The notes under the pieces were generated by a model. The model had not been told where the DNA came from and ran no database searches. It saw only the letters and a program-made list of their open reading frames with translations. Below, in pieces: positions 36,294-44,159 of a stretch of DNA of 64,000 bases (positions within the stretch are counted from its first letter, which is position 1; each line of letters begins with the position of its first letter). The DNA is from Marinomonas agarivorans (GTDB lineage: Bacteria; Pseudomonadota; Gammaproteobacteria; Pseudomonadales; Marinomonadaceae), in NCBI GenBank assembly GCA_002173415.2, contig NHNK02000005.1:122259-186258 (forward strand), in the 5' to 3' direction. A program made the position numbers and the translations under genes.

Positions 36294-36419
36294 ATGCATA
36301 GACCGATCAGGAATGCACATGCATTCGCGAGCATAAACCGACAAAAAGGGAGGGTATGTACTAAAGAAAACACAACAGCTTTGACAGCGTTAACTTTAGT
36401 ACATACAATGTACATATGA
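36294..36419 (+). CDS. possible 41-residue leader ORF overlapping brnT
   Basis: ATG at 36294 follows a perfect AAGGAGG eight bases upstream. The frame ends at TGA overlapping the brnT ATG (ATGA). The product MHRPIRNAHAFASINRQKGR... is basic and resembles nothing known. The strong ribosome site and the four-base overlap suggest a coupled leader. However, the main brnTA promoter lies inside it, so it may be a relic. Confidence 0.35.
   Translation: MHRPIRNAHAFASINRQKGRVCTKENTTALTALTLVHTMYI
36357..36409 (+). promoter_or_regulatory. brnTA promoter and operator
   Basis: TTGACA (36381-36386) and TACAAT (36404-36409) are spaced by 17 bases, near-consensus sigma-70. TGTACTAAAG (36357-36366) and CTTTAGTACA (36394-36403) form a 10-bp inverted repeat flanking the -35. 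BrnA autoregulation is known for the family. The expected transcription start, about 36416, falls on the brnT ATG. Confidence 0.7.
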
Positions 36420-36712
36420 TTGTGTTCGAATGGCATACCGCAAAAGCCGCATCGAACATCAAAAAACATGGTGTATCTTTTGAAGAAGCACAATCGGTGT
36501 TCTTTGATGAAGATGCAAAACAGTTTTTTGATAACGAGAACTCAATCACCGAAGATCGCTTTTTACTACTAGGAATGAGCAACCAGCGGAACCTTTTGCT
36601 TATTTGCCATTGTGTCAGTTGTGATGGCAGAAATATAAGAATTATTTCTGCCCGCAAAGCCACAAAGAAAGAAGCAAAATTCTACCAACCAGATAACTTG
36701 AGGGTGCATTGA
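36416..36712 (+). CDS. brnT: BrnT family toxin
   Basis: BrnT is a RelE-fold ribonuclease toxin. The 98-residue protein shows the family start FEWHTAKAASNIKKHGVSFEEA, then VFFDEDA, and RIISARKATKKEAKFY near the C-terminus with the catalytic Arg/Lys region. It overlaps the preceding small ORF by four bases and brnA follows at once. The predicted transcription start coincides with its ATG, so it may be read as a leaderless message. Confidence 0.93.
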   Translation: MIVFEWHTAKAASNIKKHGVSFEEAQSVFFDEDAKQFFDNENSITEDRFLLLGMSNQRNLLLICHCVSCDGRNIRIISARKATKKEAKFYQPDNLRVH

Positions 36713-36714
36713 TT

Positions 36715-36933
36715 ATGAAAGATGAATACGACTTAGGCAGCATGAAATCGCGTAAAAACCCCTACGCGAGCAAATTAAAAAAACCCGTCACAATTCGCTT
36801 GGACGAACCTGTGATTGATTACTTTAAAAGCATGGCAGAGGAATCAGGTGTGCCTTACCAAAGCCTGATCAATTTATATTTGCAGGACTGTATGGCGACA
36901 AAAAAGAAAATTGACATTCGCTGGATGGCGTAA
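36715..36933 (+). CDS. brnA: BrnA family antitoxin
   Basis: BrnA is a ribbon-helix-helix antitoxin that neutralises BrnT and represses the operon. The 72-residue protein contains RKNPYASKLKKPVTIRLDEP and YFKSMAEESGVPYQSLINLYLQ, the family pattern. ATG 36715 is preferred to a TTG six bases upstream. It begins three bases after the brnT stop. Confidence 0.93.
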   Translation: MKDEYDLGSMKSRKNPYASKLKKPVTIRLDEPVIDYFKSMAEESGVPYQSLINLYLQDCMATKKKIDIRWMA

Positions 36934-36974
36934 TTCGATGCTTTGTCAAGCAGAGAATATATTAGGTGTATGCT

Positions 36975-37030
36975 ATTAATGGGGAAGTGAGCAAGTGCGT
37001 TCGACAGATTCCCTGTGTGAGTGACGTGTT
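36975..37030 (+). pseudogene. possible Phd-type antitoxin fragment
   Basis: ATTAATGGGGAAGTG recurs exactly from the antitoxin gene (32112-32126), and the following bases stay partly similar. One frame reads AINGEVSKC, like AINGEVDKS in the antitoxin. The upstream frame is closed. This could be an eroded copy of the gene end. Confidence 0.35.
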
Positions 37031-37120
37031 GCAATAAATGCGTATTTGACATGCAATTGTCATGATTTTGTCATTTTTAGCTTTTAAGGTGGGTAGAAAC
37101 CTAACCTAGGAGCAACAAAT

Positions 37121-37675
37121 ATGAAATTAACGTTTTTACCTATTGCAACCAGTTTGATGGCAATCACTTTACTTACCGCTTGTGGTAGTGCGACTGTAAA
37201 AAGCGAAAGCACGGCTTCTGTAAACAATGATGATTTATACGAAGTGCACCATGAAGGTCGTATCTATATTTTTGATGATCGCGACACATACGCAGAATTT
37301 TTACAGGTGGGTGAAACCTCGTATCGTAAAGTTCGTATTGGTGCTGGCCCTAAAGGTGAAACCCTTGTATTTGGCTTAACCAATGAAGATAAAAAGAAGT
37401 TCTCTGGTATTGCGTCGATCGACATGTATGACGGTGCGTTAGCAGGGGCAGAATCGTTTTATGGTGAAATGCGTGTTGAAGGTCGTATCTATGTGTTCGG
37501 TTCGTTAGCAGAAATGAATGACGCTCGCTTAGTCGGCGAAGTGCCATTACGTTATACCGACATTGGTGCTGGTCCAAAAGGTGAAACGGTTGTTTATGCG
37601 CTAAATAGTGGTAACAAAAAAGTGAAGCCAGAAGCCATGATTAAGCGTTTTAAGAAAATGAATGGTATTAAGTAA
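37121..37675 (+). CDS. lipoprotein with two tandem homologous repeats
   Basis: A signal peptide ends in LLTACGS (lipobox Cys21), so the protein is lipid-anchored. Two repeats of about 47 residues follow, at about 40-86 and 115-161. Each has EGRIY(I/V)F then, 28 residues on, GAGPKGET(L/V)V. The 75-residue periodicity implies an internal duplication. AGGAGCAAC precedes the ATG. No family was recognised. It stands alone with a strong terminator, at the right edge of the accessory island. Confidence 0.75.
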   Translation: MKLTFLPIATSLMAITLLTACGSATVKSESTASVNNDDLYEVHHEGRIYIFDDRDTYAEFLQVGETSYRKVRIGAGPKGETLVFGLTNEDKKKFSGIASIDMYDGALAGAESFYGEMRVEGRIYVFGSLAEMNDARLVGEVPLRYTDIGAGPKGETVVYALNSGNKKVKPEAMIKRFKKMNGIK

Positions 37676-37736
37676 CTAATATCTTTTACGTCTTAACGTG
37701 GCGAGTTATCAATATTGTTGAGAACCTCGTCGATGC

Positions 37737-37774
37737 AAAATGCCTCATACTTATTATAAGTACGAGGCATTTTT
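37737..37774. terminator. terminator between the lipoprotein and FMO genes
   Basis: AAAATGCCTC and GAGGCATTTT pair perfectly, and an inner TACTTA/TAAGTA extends the stem. A and T flanks on both sides suit convergent transcription. Confidence 0.88.
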
Positions 37775-37849
37775 CGTTTAAGGTGTTTCCTATTTGCCAA
37801 CGGCTTTTTCTTACCCTGTTAATTACTTTTTTGTATCAAAAGTTGGTCT

Positions 37850-39421
37850 TTAGAATGGCTGCTTTTCATACGCAAGTTCTGGTGAAATCGGCTCATAAGG
37901 GCAAGCATTTACTTGCTCTAATGTGGCGTTATCGATTTGTTTACTTGTGAGTAAATAGGCAAGATCCTCACGGGAAAGCGACTTGAGTAATCGTAATTTA
38001 AGGGTATTAAGGTCGAGGCCTTGATCCAAAGCGTTGGCCGTGTTTTTTATCGATTTACGCAAACTAGACGGCTGTAAATGTGTTGGTGAAACAGAGTGAG
38101 AAACCATTTGCCAATACGCTATAAAATCCTGCCTTGGGTCTGGTAAATGTTGTGCTAATAATCCAAGACGAATGGTTTCAAGCCAGCAGTCGTAATAACG
38201 TCTTGTGGTGTCTGTCTTTAAATGTTGCTGGCACCATTGTGCCATTACTTGCTCATCGGGCAGGGGTAATTCCCCGACAGCGGTTTTTAAGGCGTATTTG
38301 GCAATCATCTCAAAGTAAGGGCAAGCAGTGCCAAAGGCTTCGGTGTGTACTGGGGTATTGATGATGGTCAAGCTTGGGTCTTTACGATAAATAAAATGCT
38401 CGTAGAGGTCGCTAGCATCAAAGTGTTTGATAAACGCATAGTTTGGCAGGTCGTATCCAGTACAAAAAATAATATCGTCGTACTCTTGCTGTTGGTCATT
38501 GCTAAATTGCACCGATTTACCTTTGATTCCTTTAAACGCAGGCCGCAGTGTAATCGCCCCTTTTGCTACCGCAGGTACAATACGGTCATTGATATGAATG
38601 GCATTATTTAAGGTGTGTTCAGGCAATAAACCGCTGGCTTGATATTGTTGCATGTACTCAGGCATACGTTGTTCTAGGTAAGTTAGAAAGTCTTGATAAG
38701 GCATCTCTTGTGAAGCAATGCGGCCAATATAAGAAAAGAGTTCGTCGTTATAAATCTGATTGATCATGCGGGGTAGGAAGAGTCGAGGTGTACGGATAGA
38801 CCAGTCAACCTGAGTATAAGAAGACAGTTCGGCGGCAATGTCCGCACCGCTTACGCCACCACCAACGACGAGTACACGTTTGCCAATAAACTCGTCCGGA
38901 GTGTTGTATTCTTTTGCGGTTCGATAGGGAATAGCCGTGTTTGCTAGTTTTGGTAACTCAGGCAAACGAGCCTCCCAGAGTTCACCACTGGCCACCATCA
39001 CAATGTCTACTAAATCTGTATGTACCTGATTGTGGGTCGAGGTTATTTGCCATTGGTCCTTGAGTTTCTCAATGCGGGTGACGCTGGTGTTGTAACGAAT
39101 ATGTGGGCTGATGTGATAGGCGTCGGCATATTCAACAAGATATTCATACACTTCATCACGAGTTGGAAAATCACTGATGGTGGATCTGGGGGCAAAGTCC
39201 GAAAAATGAAAACTCATTTTAGAACTTTGCATTTTAACTGAGGGGTAGGCACCTTTACCGTATTTATTCCAAATCCCACCTAAGTATTTCTGTTTTTCGT
39301 AAACAATTACCTTAAAACCACGGGCTAGTGCTTGTTTGGCACTGGTTAAACCAGCAGGGCCAGCACCGATTATGCCAACCGTAATAGATTCAGGGTTCTT
39401 CGTATTGATGGCGGTTGTCAT
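37850..39421 (-). CDS. flavin-dependent monooxygenase-like oxidoreductase
   Basis: The 523-residue protein has an N-terminal FAD site (IIGAGPAG, about 17-24), a second nucleotide site (VVGGGVSGAD near 187-196) and the FCTGYDLP stretch typical of FMO-type enzymes. The canonical FMO fingerprint FxGxxxH is not intact: the region reads AIPYRTAKEYNTPDEF, without the His. It may oxidise an N- or S-containing group of a small molecule, or act as a reductase. It is the last gene of a seven-gene minus-strand run, 44 bases after the GH3 gene. The C-terminal 120 residues match no domain I can name. Confidence 0.82.
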   Translation of the reverse strand: MTTAINTKNPESITVGIIGAGPAGLTSAKQALARGFKVIVYEKQKYLGGIWNKYGKGAYPSVKMQSSKMSFHFSDFAPRSTISDFPTRDEVYEYLVEYADAYHISPHIRYNTSVTRIEKLKDQWQITSTHNQVHTDLVDIVMVASGELWEARLPELPKLANTAIPYRTAKEYNTPDEFIGKRVLVVGGGVSGADIAAELSSYTQVDWSIRTPRLFLPRMINQIYNDELFSYIGRIASQEMPYQDFLTYLEQRMPEYMQQYQASGLLPEHTLNNAIHINDRIVPAVAKGAITLRPAFKGIKGKSVQFSNDQQQEYDDIIFCTGYDLPNYAFIKHFDASDLYEHFIYRKDPSLTIINTPVHTEAFGTACPYFEMIAKYALKTAVGELPLPDEQVMAQWCQQHLKTDTTRRYYDCWLETIRLGLLAQHLPDPRQDFIAYWQMVSHSVSPTHLQPSSLRKSIKNTANALDQGLDLNTLKLRLLKSLSREDLAYLLTSKQIDNATLEQVNACPYEPISPELAYEKQPF

Positions 39422-39465
39422 AGTTTTTCCTTAGCTATTTGTGTCTCTTTCAATCGATTTACGGA

Positions 39466-42105
39466 TTAAATTTGCCATGCGACAGACGCAATTTGTATTA
39501 GCATCTTGGTTTCGCCATATAACATGAAAGGGCTACTGACGGATTTAAAATCGCAACCAATATCGGCTAACGCATTCAATGGCACAGTCACTTCTGACCA
39601 CGTGTTGATCGGGCATGCTCGCAGTTGATCGCTAATATCCAGCGCCGGTTGATTTGGGTATTCATTATGATTCGCAAGAAAAATGGCATCTTCTGGTGGG
39701 CGAATCACTTTGAGTGTCATGGTAAGGCAAGCTTCAGCACTGAGATAGCCGCTGAGGTTTTCAGCCAAGCAATCTACAGGTTGTAAATGAAAATAGAAGT
39801 CGTAGCCAAAATACTCTATTTCAAAAACATGACCTTTTTCTGAATCATTTTTTAAGCAGCCTCTGCCACCGGTTTGAATGCGGTCTTCATCAATCGTCAC
39901 CAATGGTTCACCAGACCAGCTGCTGCGCCCTGTAATTCTAGGTTCGTAATCATAGGTGTGTTTGCCATCCATTAGTAAAAGAGAGCGAGTGGCGGGGGGG
40001 AGCGTTGGGCGTTGGTCATGATAAGTAAGGTCTAATTGGTTTAGAGGAAGATGCTCTTCTGCTGCTGTGTGATAGGTCATGCCATAACCGTAGGGGAACA
40101 AGGGGGTATCATTGCCACCTGCTTGTTGTTCTTGTTCTGGAATAGCGTGTTTTGGCATGTGTAGCAAAGGGCGATTAATGGCATATGAGAATGGATAGGC
40201 TGGCCATGAATAGGCTAACTTACCTTGAAAATCATGGTGAATGTGGCCGTGTTTGTCTCTTAGGATGACATCGGTTATGCCTAGAGCTTGGGTACCGGGT
40301 AACCACGCGGCAACAAAGGCATCACTTAAACTTAATTCTTGGTTAACGCCTAAAGGCCGTCCAGAGTAAAAGAGGGTTATGACCTTGAAACCGGCATTTT
40401 TTAGCGTTTGTATTCGCTCCAAATCCATTTTATAGCTAGGCTTTAGTAAACTAAAAATAGCAGGACGCCAAGGTTTGATGTCTCCTCGCATTTCCGCATA
40501 AGCATCTTCGCCGATAACAACAAGAGCGGTTTTTTCCTCTGCGCCATGCTGATTTGTGTGTTCCTCTAGGCGAGATAAGTCAGGGTCGTAGGTGAGTTTA
40601 TCGGCTCCCATTTCATTTGTAAGTGCGCCTAATAAGGTATCTGCATTGGGGAAATCATCTAAGTGATTGTCGGTGGCCTGCCATGATAGGGTCCAACCTC
40701 CGGTTTGCTTGGTGATATCGTTGACGGCTGAGCCTGTTACCAGCAGAGGTTGTTGACGAGACAGGGGCAGTATTCCATGTTGATTTTTTAACAAGACTAA
40801 TGATTTTCGTACGGCTTCACGGGCCAACAGCGTGTGTTCTGTACAGCCAACAATATCTGGCTTTTTAGCATAGAAACGGTTACTGGGTTTGCCCTTCTCC
40901 CAGAGTCCAGCGCGCATTTTTACGCGCAAGATGCGACGAACAGCGTCATCAATACGTTCCTGTGGGATTTCGCCTTGTTGTACACCCTTGATAAGGTTTT
41001 GATACACGGTTTGCCAGTTTTCCGAACCGGATGCCACCATCACAATGTCCACACCTGAGCGTACGGAGTAATTCGCATTGGTGAAACTGCTACCTGTTAC
41101 TTCGGCGTGGCCATCCCAGTCTGTGATAACAATGCCATCAAAGCCGAGTTTTTTCTTGAGTACTACGGTATTTAAATAATGACTGCCATGCACTTTATAG
41201 TTGTATGTTAACGGCTGAGTTGAATTGGCCAAGGGCAGGGCTAGATTGGTTAACGATAGGCCATAATTGGCGTCGTTTTGCCAACTGTTGAACGAGACCA
41301 TAACTATTTGAGCGCCAGCATTCAGTGCACTGATGTAGCCATGAGAATGGATATTGAGTAATTCTGACTCAGTGTAGCCGTTTACGCCTCGATCGATTCC
41401 TTGCTGAGTACCGCCATCACCTAACCAGTGTTTTACATTTGAGAGAATGTATTGCTCAGAACGTAAGTTATTGGTTGTTGAGCCTTGTAAGCCTTTGACC
41501 ATACTGCGTGCGTAACGCTCGACCAGTTCTGGGTCTTCGGAATAGCCTTCATAATGGCGCCCCCAGCGTATGTCTCGTGGAGTAGTTACTGTCGGCGCAA
41601 ACGTCCAATCAATGCCAGTGGCAGCAATTTCTTTAGCGGTTGCCCTACCGATGCGTTCAATGAGTTCTGGATCATTTGTAGCACCTAACCCAATGTTATG
41701 GGGGAAAACAGTCGCGCCGTATACATTATTGTGGCCATGTACTGCATCTGTCCCCCACAATAATGGAATAGTAAAGGGACGATCTTCAAAAGCGTCTCGC
41801 ACTGCTTGCCAGTACTGATCAATGGTGGTCGCCCAGGTTGTTACCGAACAGTGTTTGTCTTCGTTAGGCCAGCCGCCAGCACCATTTAAAATCGATCCCA
41901 ATTTGTATTGTTTGGCTTCTTCAGGGGTGACGGAGAAAATTTCTGGTTGAATCATCTGCCCAATTTTTTCTTCGAGTGTCATTAAAGAGAGCAGCCGTTG
42001 AACCTCGGCTTCAATGGTCGGGTCGGGAGCAATAATTGAATGGGTTTGAGGCCAATCTTGATAATAGGGTAAGGCAGCTTGGTCAGTGGTGTTATATGAC
42101 GCCAT
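39466..42105 (-). CDS. GH3 family beta-glucosidase (ExoP-like), intracellular
   Basis: This 879-residue GH3 enzyme has the TIM-barrel domain with GTDAVHGHNN near 118-127 and the nucleophile Asp329 in GIVITDWDGH. The alpha/beta sandwich domain carries the probable acid/base Glu in EDAYAEMRGD near 535. A C-terminal beta domain (about 700-879) resembles the galactose-binding-like module of ExoP-type glucan hydrolases. There is no signal peptide, so it should act in the cytosol. It lies between the deacetylase and FMO genes of the operon, 28 bases after the former. It could release a glucosyl or amino-sugar residue. Confidence 0.9.
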   Translation of the reverse strand: MASYNTTDQAALPYYQDWPQTHSIIAPDPTIEAEVQRLLSLMTLEEKIGQMIQPEIFSVTPEEAKQYKLGSILNGAGGWPNEDKHCSVTTWATTIDQYWQAVRDAFEDRPFTIPLLWGTDAVHGHNNVYGATVFPHNIGLGATNDPELIERIGRATAKEIAATGIDWTFAPTVTTPRDIRWGRHYEGYSEDPELVERYARSMVKGLQGSTTNNLRSEQYILSNVKHWLGDGGTQQGIDRGVNGYTESELLNIHSHGYISALNAGAQIVMVSFNSWQNDANYGLSLTNLALPLANSTQPLTYNYKVHGSHYLNTVVLKKKLGFDGIVITDWDGHAEVTGSSFTNANYSVRSGVDIVMVASGSENWQTVYQNLIKGVQQGEIPQERIDDAVRRILRVKMRAGLWEKGKPSNRFYAKKPDIVGCTEHTLLAREAVRKSLVLLKNQHGILPLSRQQPLLVTGSAVNDITKQTGGWTLSWQATDNHLDDFPNADTLLGALTNEMGADKLTYDPDLSRLEEHTNQHGAEEKTALVVIGEDAYAEMRGDIKPWRPAIFSLLKPSYKMDLERIQTLKNAGFKVITLFYSGRPLGVNQELSLSDAFVAAWLPGTQALGITDVILRDKHGHIHHDFQGKLAYSWPAYPFSYAINRPLLHMPKHAIPEQEQQAGGNDTPLFPYGYGMTYHTAAEEHLPLNQLDLTYHDQRPTLPPATRSLLLMDGKHTYDYEPRITGRSSWSGEPLVTIDEDRIQTGGRGCLKNDSEKGHVFEIEYFGYDFYFHLQPVDCLAENLSGYLSAEACLTMTLKVIRPPEDAIFLANHNEYPNQPALDISDQLRACPINTWSEVTVPLNALADIGCDFKSVSSPFMLYGETKMLIQIASVAWQI

Positions 42106-42133
42106 AATCGTCTCTCAGGTGTAAATCTATCTA

Positions 42134-42850
42134 TTAATATTGATGTAACCAAAACTCTTCGATGTTGGCTTGTTCCACACGTCTGTGCTGAAACTCTATT
42201 GGTACAACAGGTTTACTCTGTTGGGGGGAGAATAACTCTGCCTGTGTTTTGTGTTGTCTGAAAGCGGCAATCTTTTGCACTAGGTAGGGTGTAACATCAA
42301 AACGTAGCTTCTCTTCATGAGTGTTATGTTCTTGTTGCAAATCTGCACGATTTTGAAAATCAAAGTCGGTTTCTGTTTGAGCGTCCCAAACCACGTATTT
42401 GTATAATGTTGGCTGTAATGCTAATTGTGCGAGGGCGGTGACAATTAATTCGCCTGTGTATCTGTGGTCAGAGTGCATTTCCAATTTTTCGTGGGGCATA
42501 TAGATTTCATCAATGGTTTGTTGACTACGTAGAATTGCTTTGATCGCTTCAAGAGCATGGGGCTGACTGGCATGCAGTTGGGTATCTTCAATGCCAATAA
42601 AAATCACATTGCCTGGCGCAACGCCTAGAGCATGCACCGACTTTTGCGCTTCTTGTTGACGGATAAAGGTTAACTCGGTAGGCGATGGATTTGTGGCAAT
42701 GCCTAGCACCGCCAGATGACTGTGGGAACCATCGGTAACAAAAATAACTCGTACATCATGGCCTTCTGACACTAACCGAGCGATGGTTCCTCCACAGGCA
42801 ATGGCTTCGTCGTCAGGGTGGGGGGAAAAGATTAAGATATGTTTTTTCAT
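42134..42850 (-). CDS. PIG-L/LmbE family N-acetylglucosamine deacetylase
   Basis: The 238-residue protein carries the zinc motif HPDDEAIACGGT (about 12-23), the VTDGSHSH segment and HSDHRYTGELI near 126-136, giving the His-Asp-Asp-His zinc site. These enzymes remove acetyl from GlcNAc residues of small glycosides, including mycothiol and bacillithiol precursors and diacetylchitobiose. It lies in the glycoside operon after the radical SAM gene. Six 8-bp repeats lie directly upstream, between its ribosome site and that gene. The sugar substrate is inferred only. Confidence 0.9.
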   Translation of the reverse strand: MKKHILIFSPHPDDEAIACGGTIARLVSEGHDVRVIFVTDGSHSHLAVLGIATNPSPTELTFIRQQEAQKSVHALGVAPGNVIFIGIEDTQLHASQPHALEAIKAILRSQQTIDEIYMPHEKLEMHSDHRYTGELIVTALAQLALQPTLYKYVVWDAQTETDFDFQNRADLQQEHNTHEEKLRFDVTPYLVQKIAAFRQHKTQAELFSPQQSKPVVPIEFQHRRVEQANIEEFWLHQY

Positions 42851-42860
42851 TATTATGCTC

Positions 42861-42908
42861 CTCGCTTTCTCGCTTTCTCGCTTTCTCGCTTTCTCGCTTT
42901 CTCGCTTT
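42861..42908. repeat. six perfect octanucleotide repeats
   Basis: CTCGCTTT (AAAGCGAG on the coding strand) occurs six times with no mismatch. It lies between the radical SAM stop (42917) and the deacetylase ATG (42850). The last unit merges into GAGGAG, which could serve as the deacetylase ribosome site. Confidence 0.95.
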
Positions 42909-42916
42909 GTCCTTGT

Positions 42917-44020
42917 CTAGATGAATAAGTTAAAGTCTTTTATTGGTGCTGGTGGGTTATCGAGCGTCCGCATTTTTATGATTTCTAAATTGGAGTCATG
43001 ACGTGGGCAAAAAAACTTGCAATGCTCTTTTGGATTGACTTTGGTGGTTTGTACTTGCTCCCAAAAAGTGGGGAAGTTTTGGGTACTCACGTCACCCAAA
43101 TACCCATCTGAGCTACCTCTGTGGGATGGACAAGCAAATACCCCATTAGGGGTTACCGTAGTTCGTAGCTCCATAATAGGGCATACCTCGTAGTTTTTAT
43201 GCTGTTCCTCGTGATTTGGTACTTTTAATTCGTCGTAAGTGCTGGAGTAAAGTACGCGAAAATGCGCATCTTGTAGGGCAATCAAATCAGGCAAAACACG
43301 CTCGAACTCATTTAGCAGGTTTTGAGGTGGCGAGATAACATGGTGATCGTCATCATACATGGCTTTCACTTCAAAATAGTCACATCCTATGTCTTTCGCT
43401 AGCCGTGCGGCATTTAACACATCGCTGTAATTTGAATCGAGAATTGTTCCGTCATCATTGAGTCGATACATGAGCAAGTAAGAATAGCCAAGAATGCCAG
43501 TTTTTCGAGCGGCTAATAAGCGCATGTTTTCAATGACTTTAGGGAAAACACTTTGTTTTCGACCGCTAGGACGATAGCGGTCATACACCGCTTGTGAACC
43601 TGCATCCATAGAAATGCGCACCCAATCCATTTTTTGGCTTAATGGTTGTAGGTAACGGTGAATCAAGGTGCCATTAGAGACCAAACCTATTTTTACACCG
43701 GCTTGATGCAAAATATCGATAATGGCACCAATGGATTTGTGCATAAGTGGCTCACCACCGCCAATAAGAACCACGGCTTGCACGCCTGAAAGAATAAGCT
43801 CTTTTGCGAGCTCAATAACACGGCCTTTATCGAATTGACCTTTGTTGAGCACGCCTGCACTGATGCACTCAGGACAGGCAAGGTCACAAAAAGTTGTTGG
43901 GTCAAGATCAACAACGACAGGGCCTGTTAAGCGTTGGCCCTTAGCGACTTGGTAGGCTTTTGGCAAAATAGACTGCTGATGTAGCTTTTCAACCAATGCC
44001 AGCGTTTTGTCTGTAGTCAT
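42917..44020 (-). CDS. radical SAM protein with extra C-terminal cysteines
   Basis: The 367-residue protein has the radical SAM triad Cys45-x3-Cys49-x2-Cys52 (TFCDLACPEC) and the SAM-binding GGGEP near 87-91. Cys280, Cys297, Cys334 and Cys338 in the C-terminal part suggest an auxiliary iron-sulfur cluster of twitch or SPASM type. Such enzymes do difficult oxidations, deaminations or epimerisations of peptides or sugars. No precursor peptide gene is seen, so a sugar substrate is favoured by context. A strong AAAGGAGG ribosome site precedes the start. The exact reaction is not predictable. Confidence 0.85.
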   Translation of the reverse strand: MTTDKTLALVEKLHQQSILPKAYQVAKGQRLTGPVVVDLDPTTFCDLACPECISAGVLNKGQFDKGRVIELAKELILSGVQAVVLIGGGEPLMHKSIGAIIDILHQAGVKIGLVSNGTLIHRYLQPLSQKMDWVRISMDAGSQAVYDRYRPSGRKQSVFPKVIENMRLLAARKTGILGYSYLLMYRLNDDGTILDSNYSDVLNAARLAKDIGCDYFEVKAMYDDDHHVISPPQNLLNEFERVLPDLIALQDAHFRVLYSSTYDELKVPNHEEQHKNYEVCPIMELRTTVTPNGVFACPSHRGSSDGYLGDVSTQNFPTFWEQVQTTKVNPKEHCKFFCPRHDSNLEIIKMRTLDNPPAPIKDFNLFI

Positions 44021-44041
44021 AGTTACCTCCTTTACTTTTTA

Positions 44042-44122
44042 TCGCCAAGAGGCATCCCATTGGCGAGGTAAAATGTCAGGTTATACAAAGACTACATAGG
44101 CGACCCTAGTCGCCTAACTTTG
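44042..44122. repeat. two hairpins between the GH9 and radical SAM genes
   Basis: TCGCCAA/TTGGCGA (44042-44066) and TAGGCGAC/GTCGCCTA (44097-44116, flanked by CAAAG/CTTTG) lie in the 139-base intercistronic gap, the longest in the operon. They may stabilise or partly end the message. Confidence 0.6.
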
Positions 44123-44159
44123 ATTGAAAAAGAACGAATAAGTCGATCTATCTGTAGAT

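Noticed and set aside
42861-42908. CRISPR-like array
   Set aside because: The repeats are 8 bp and contiguous with no spacers, so this is a simple sequence repeat.
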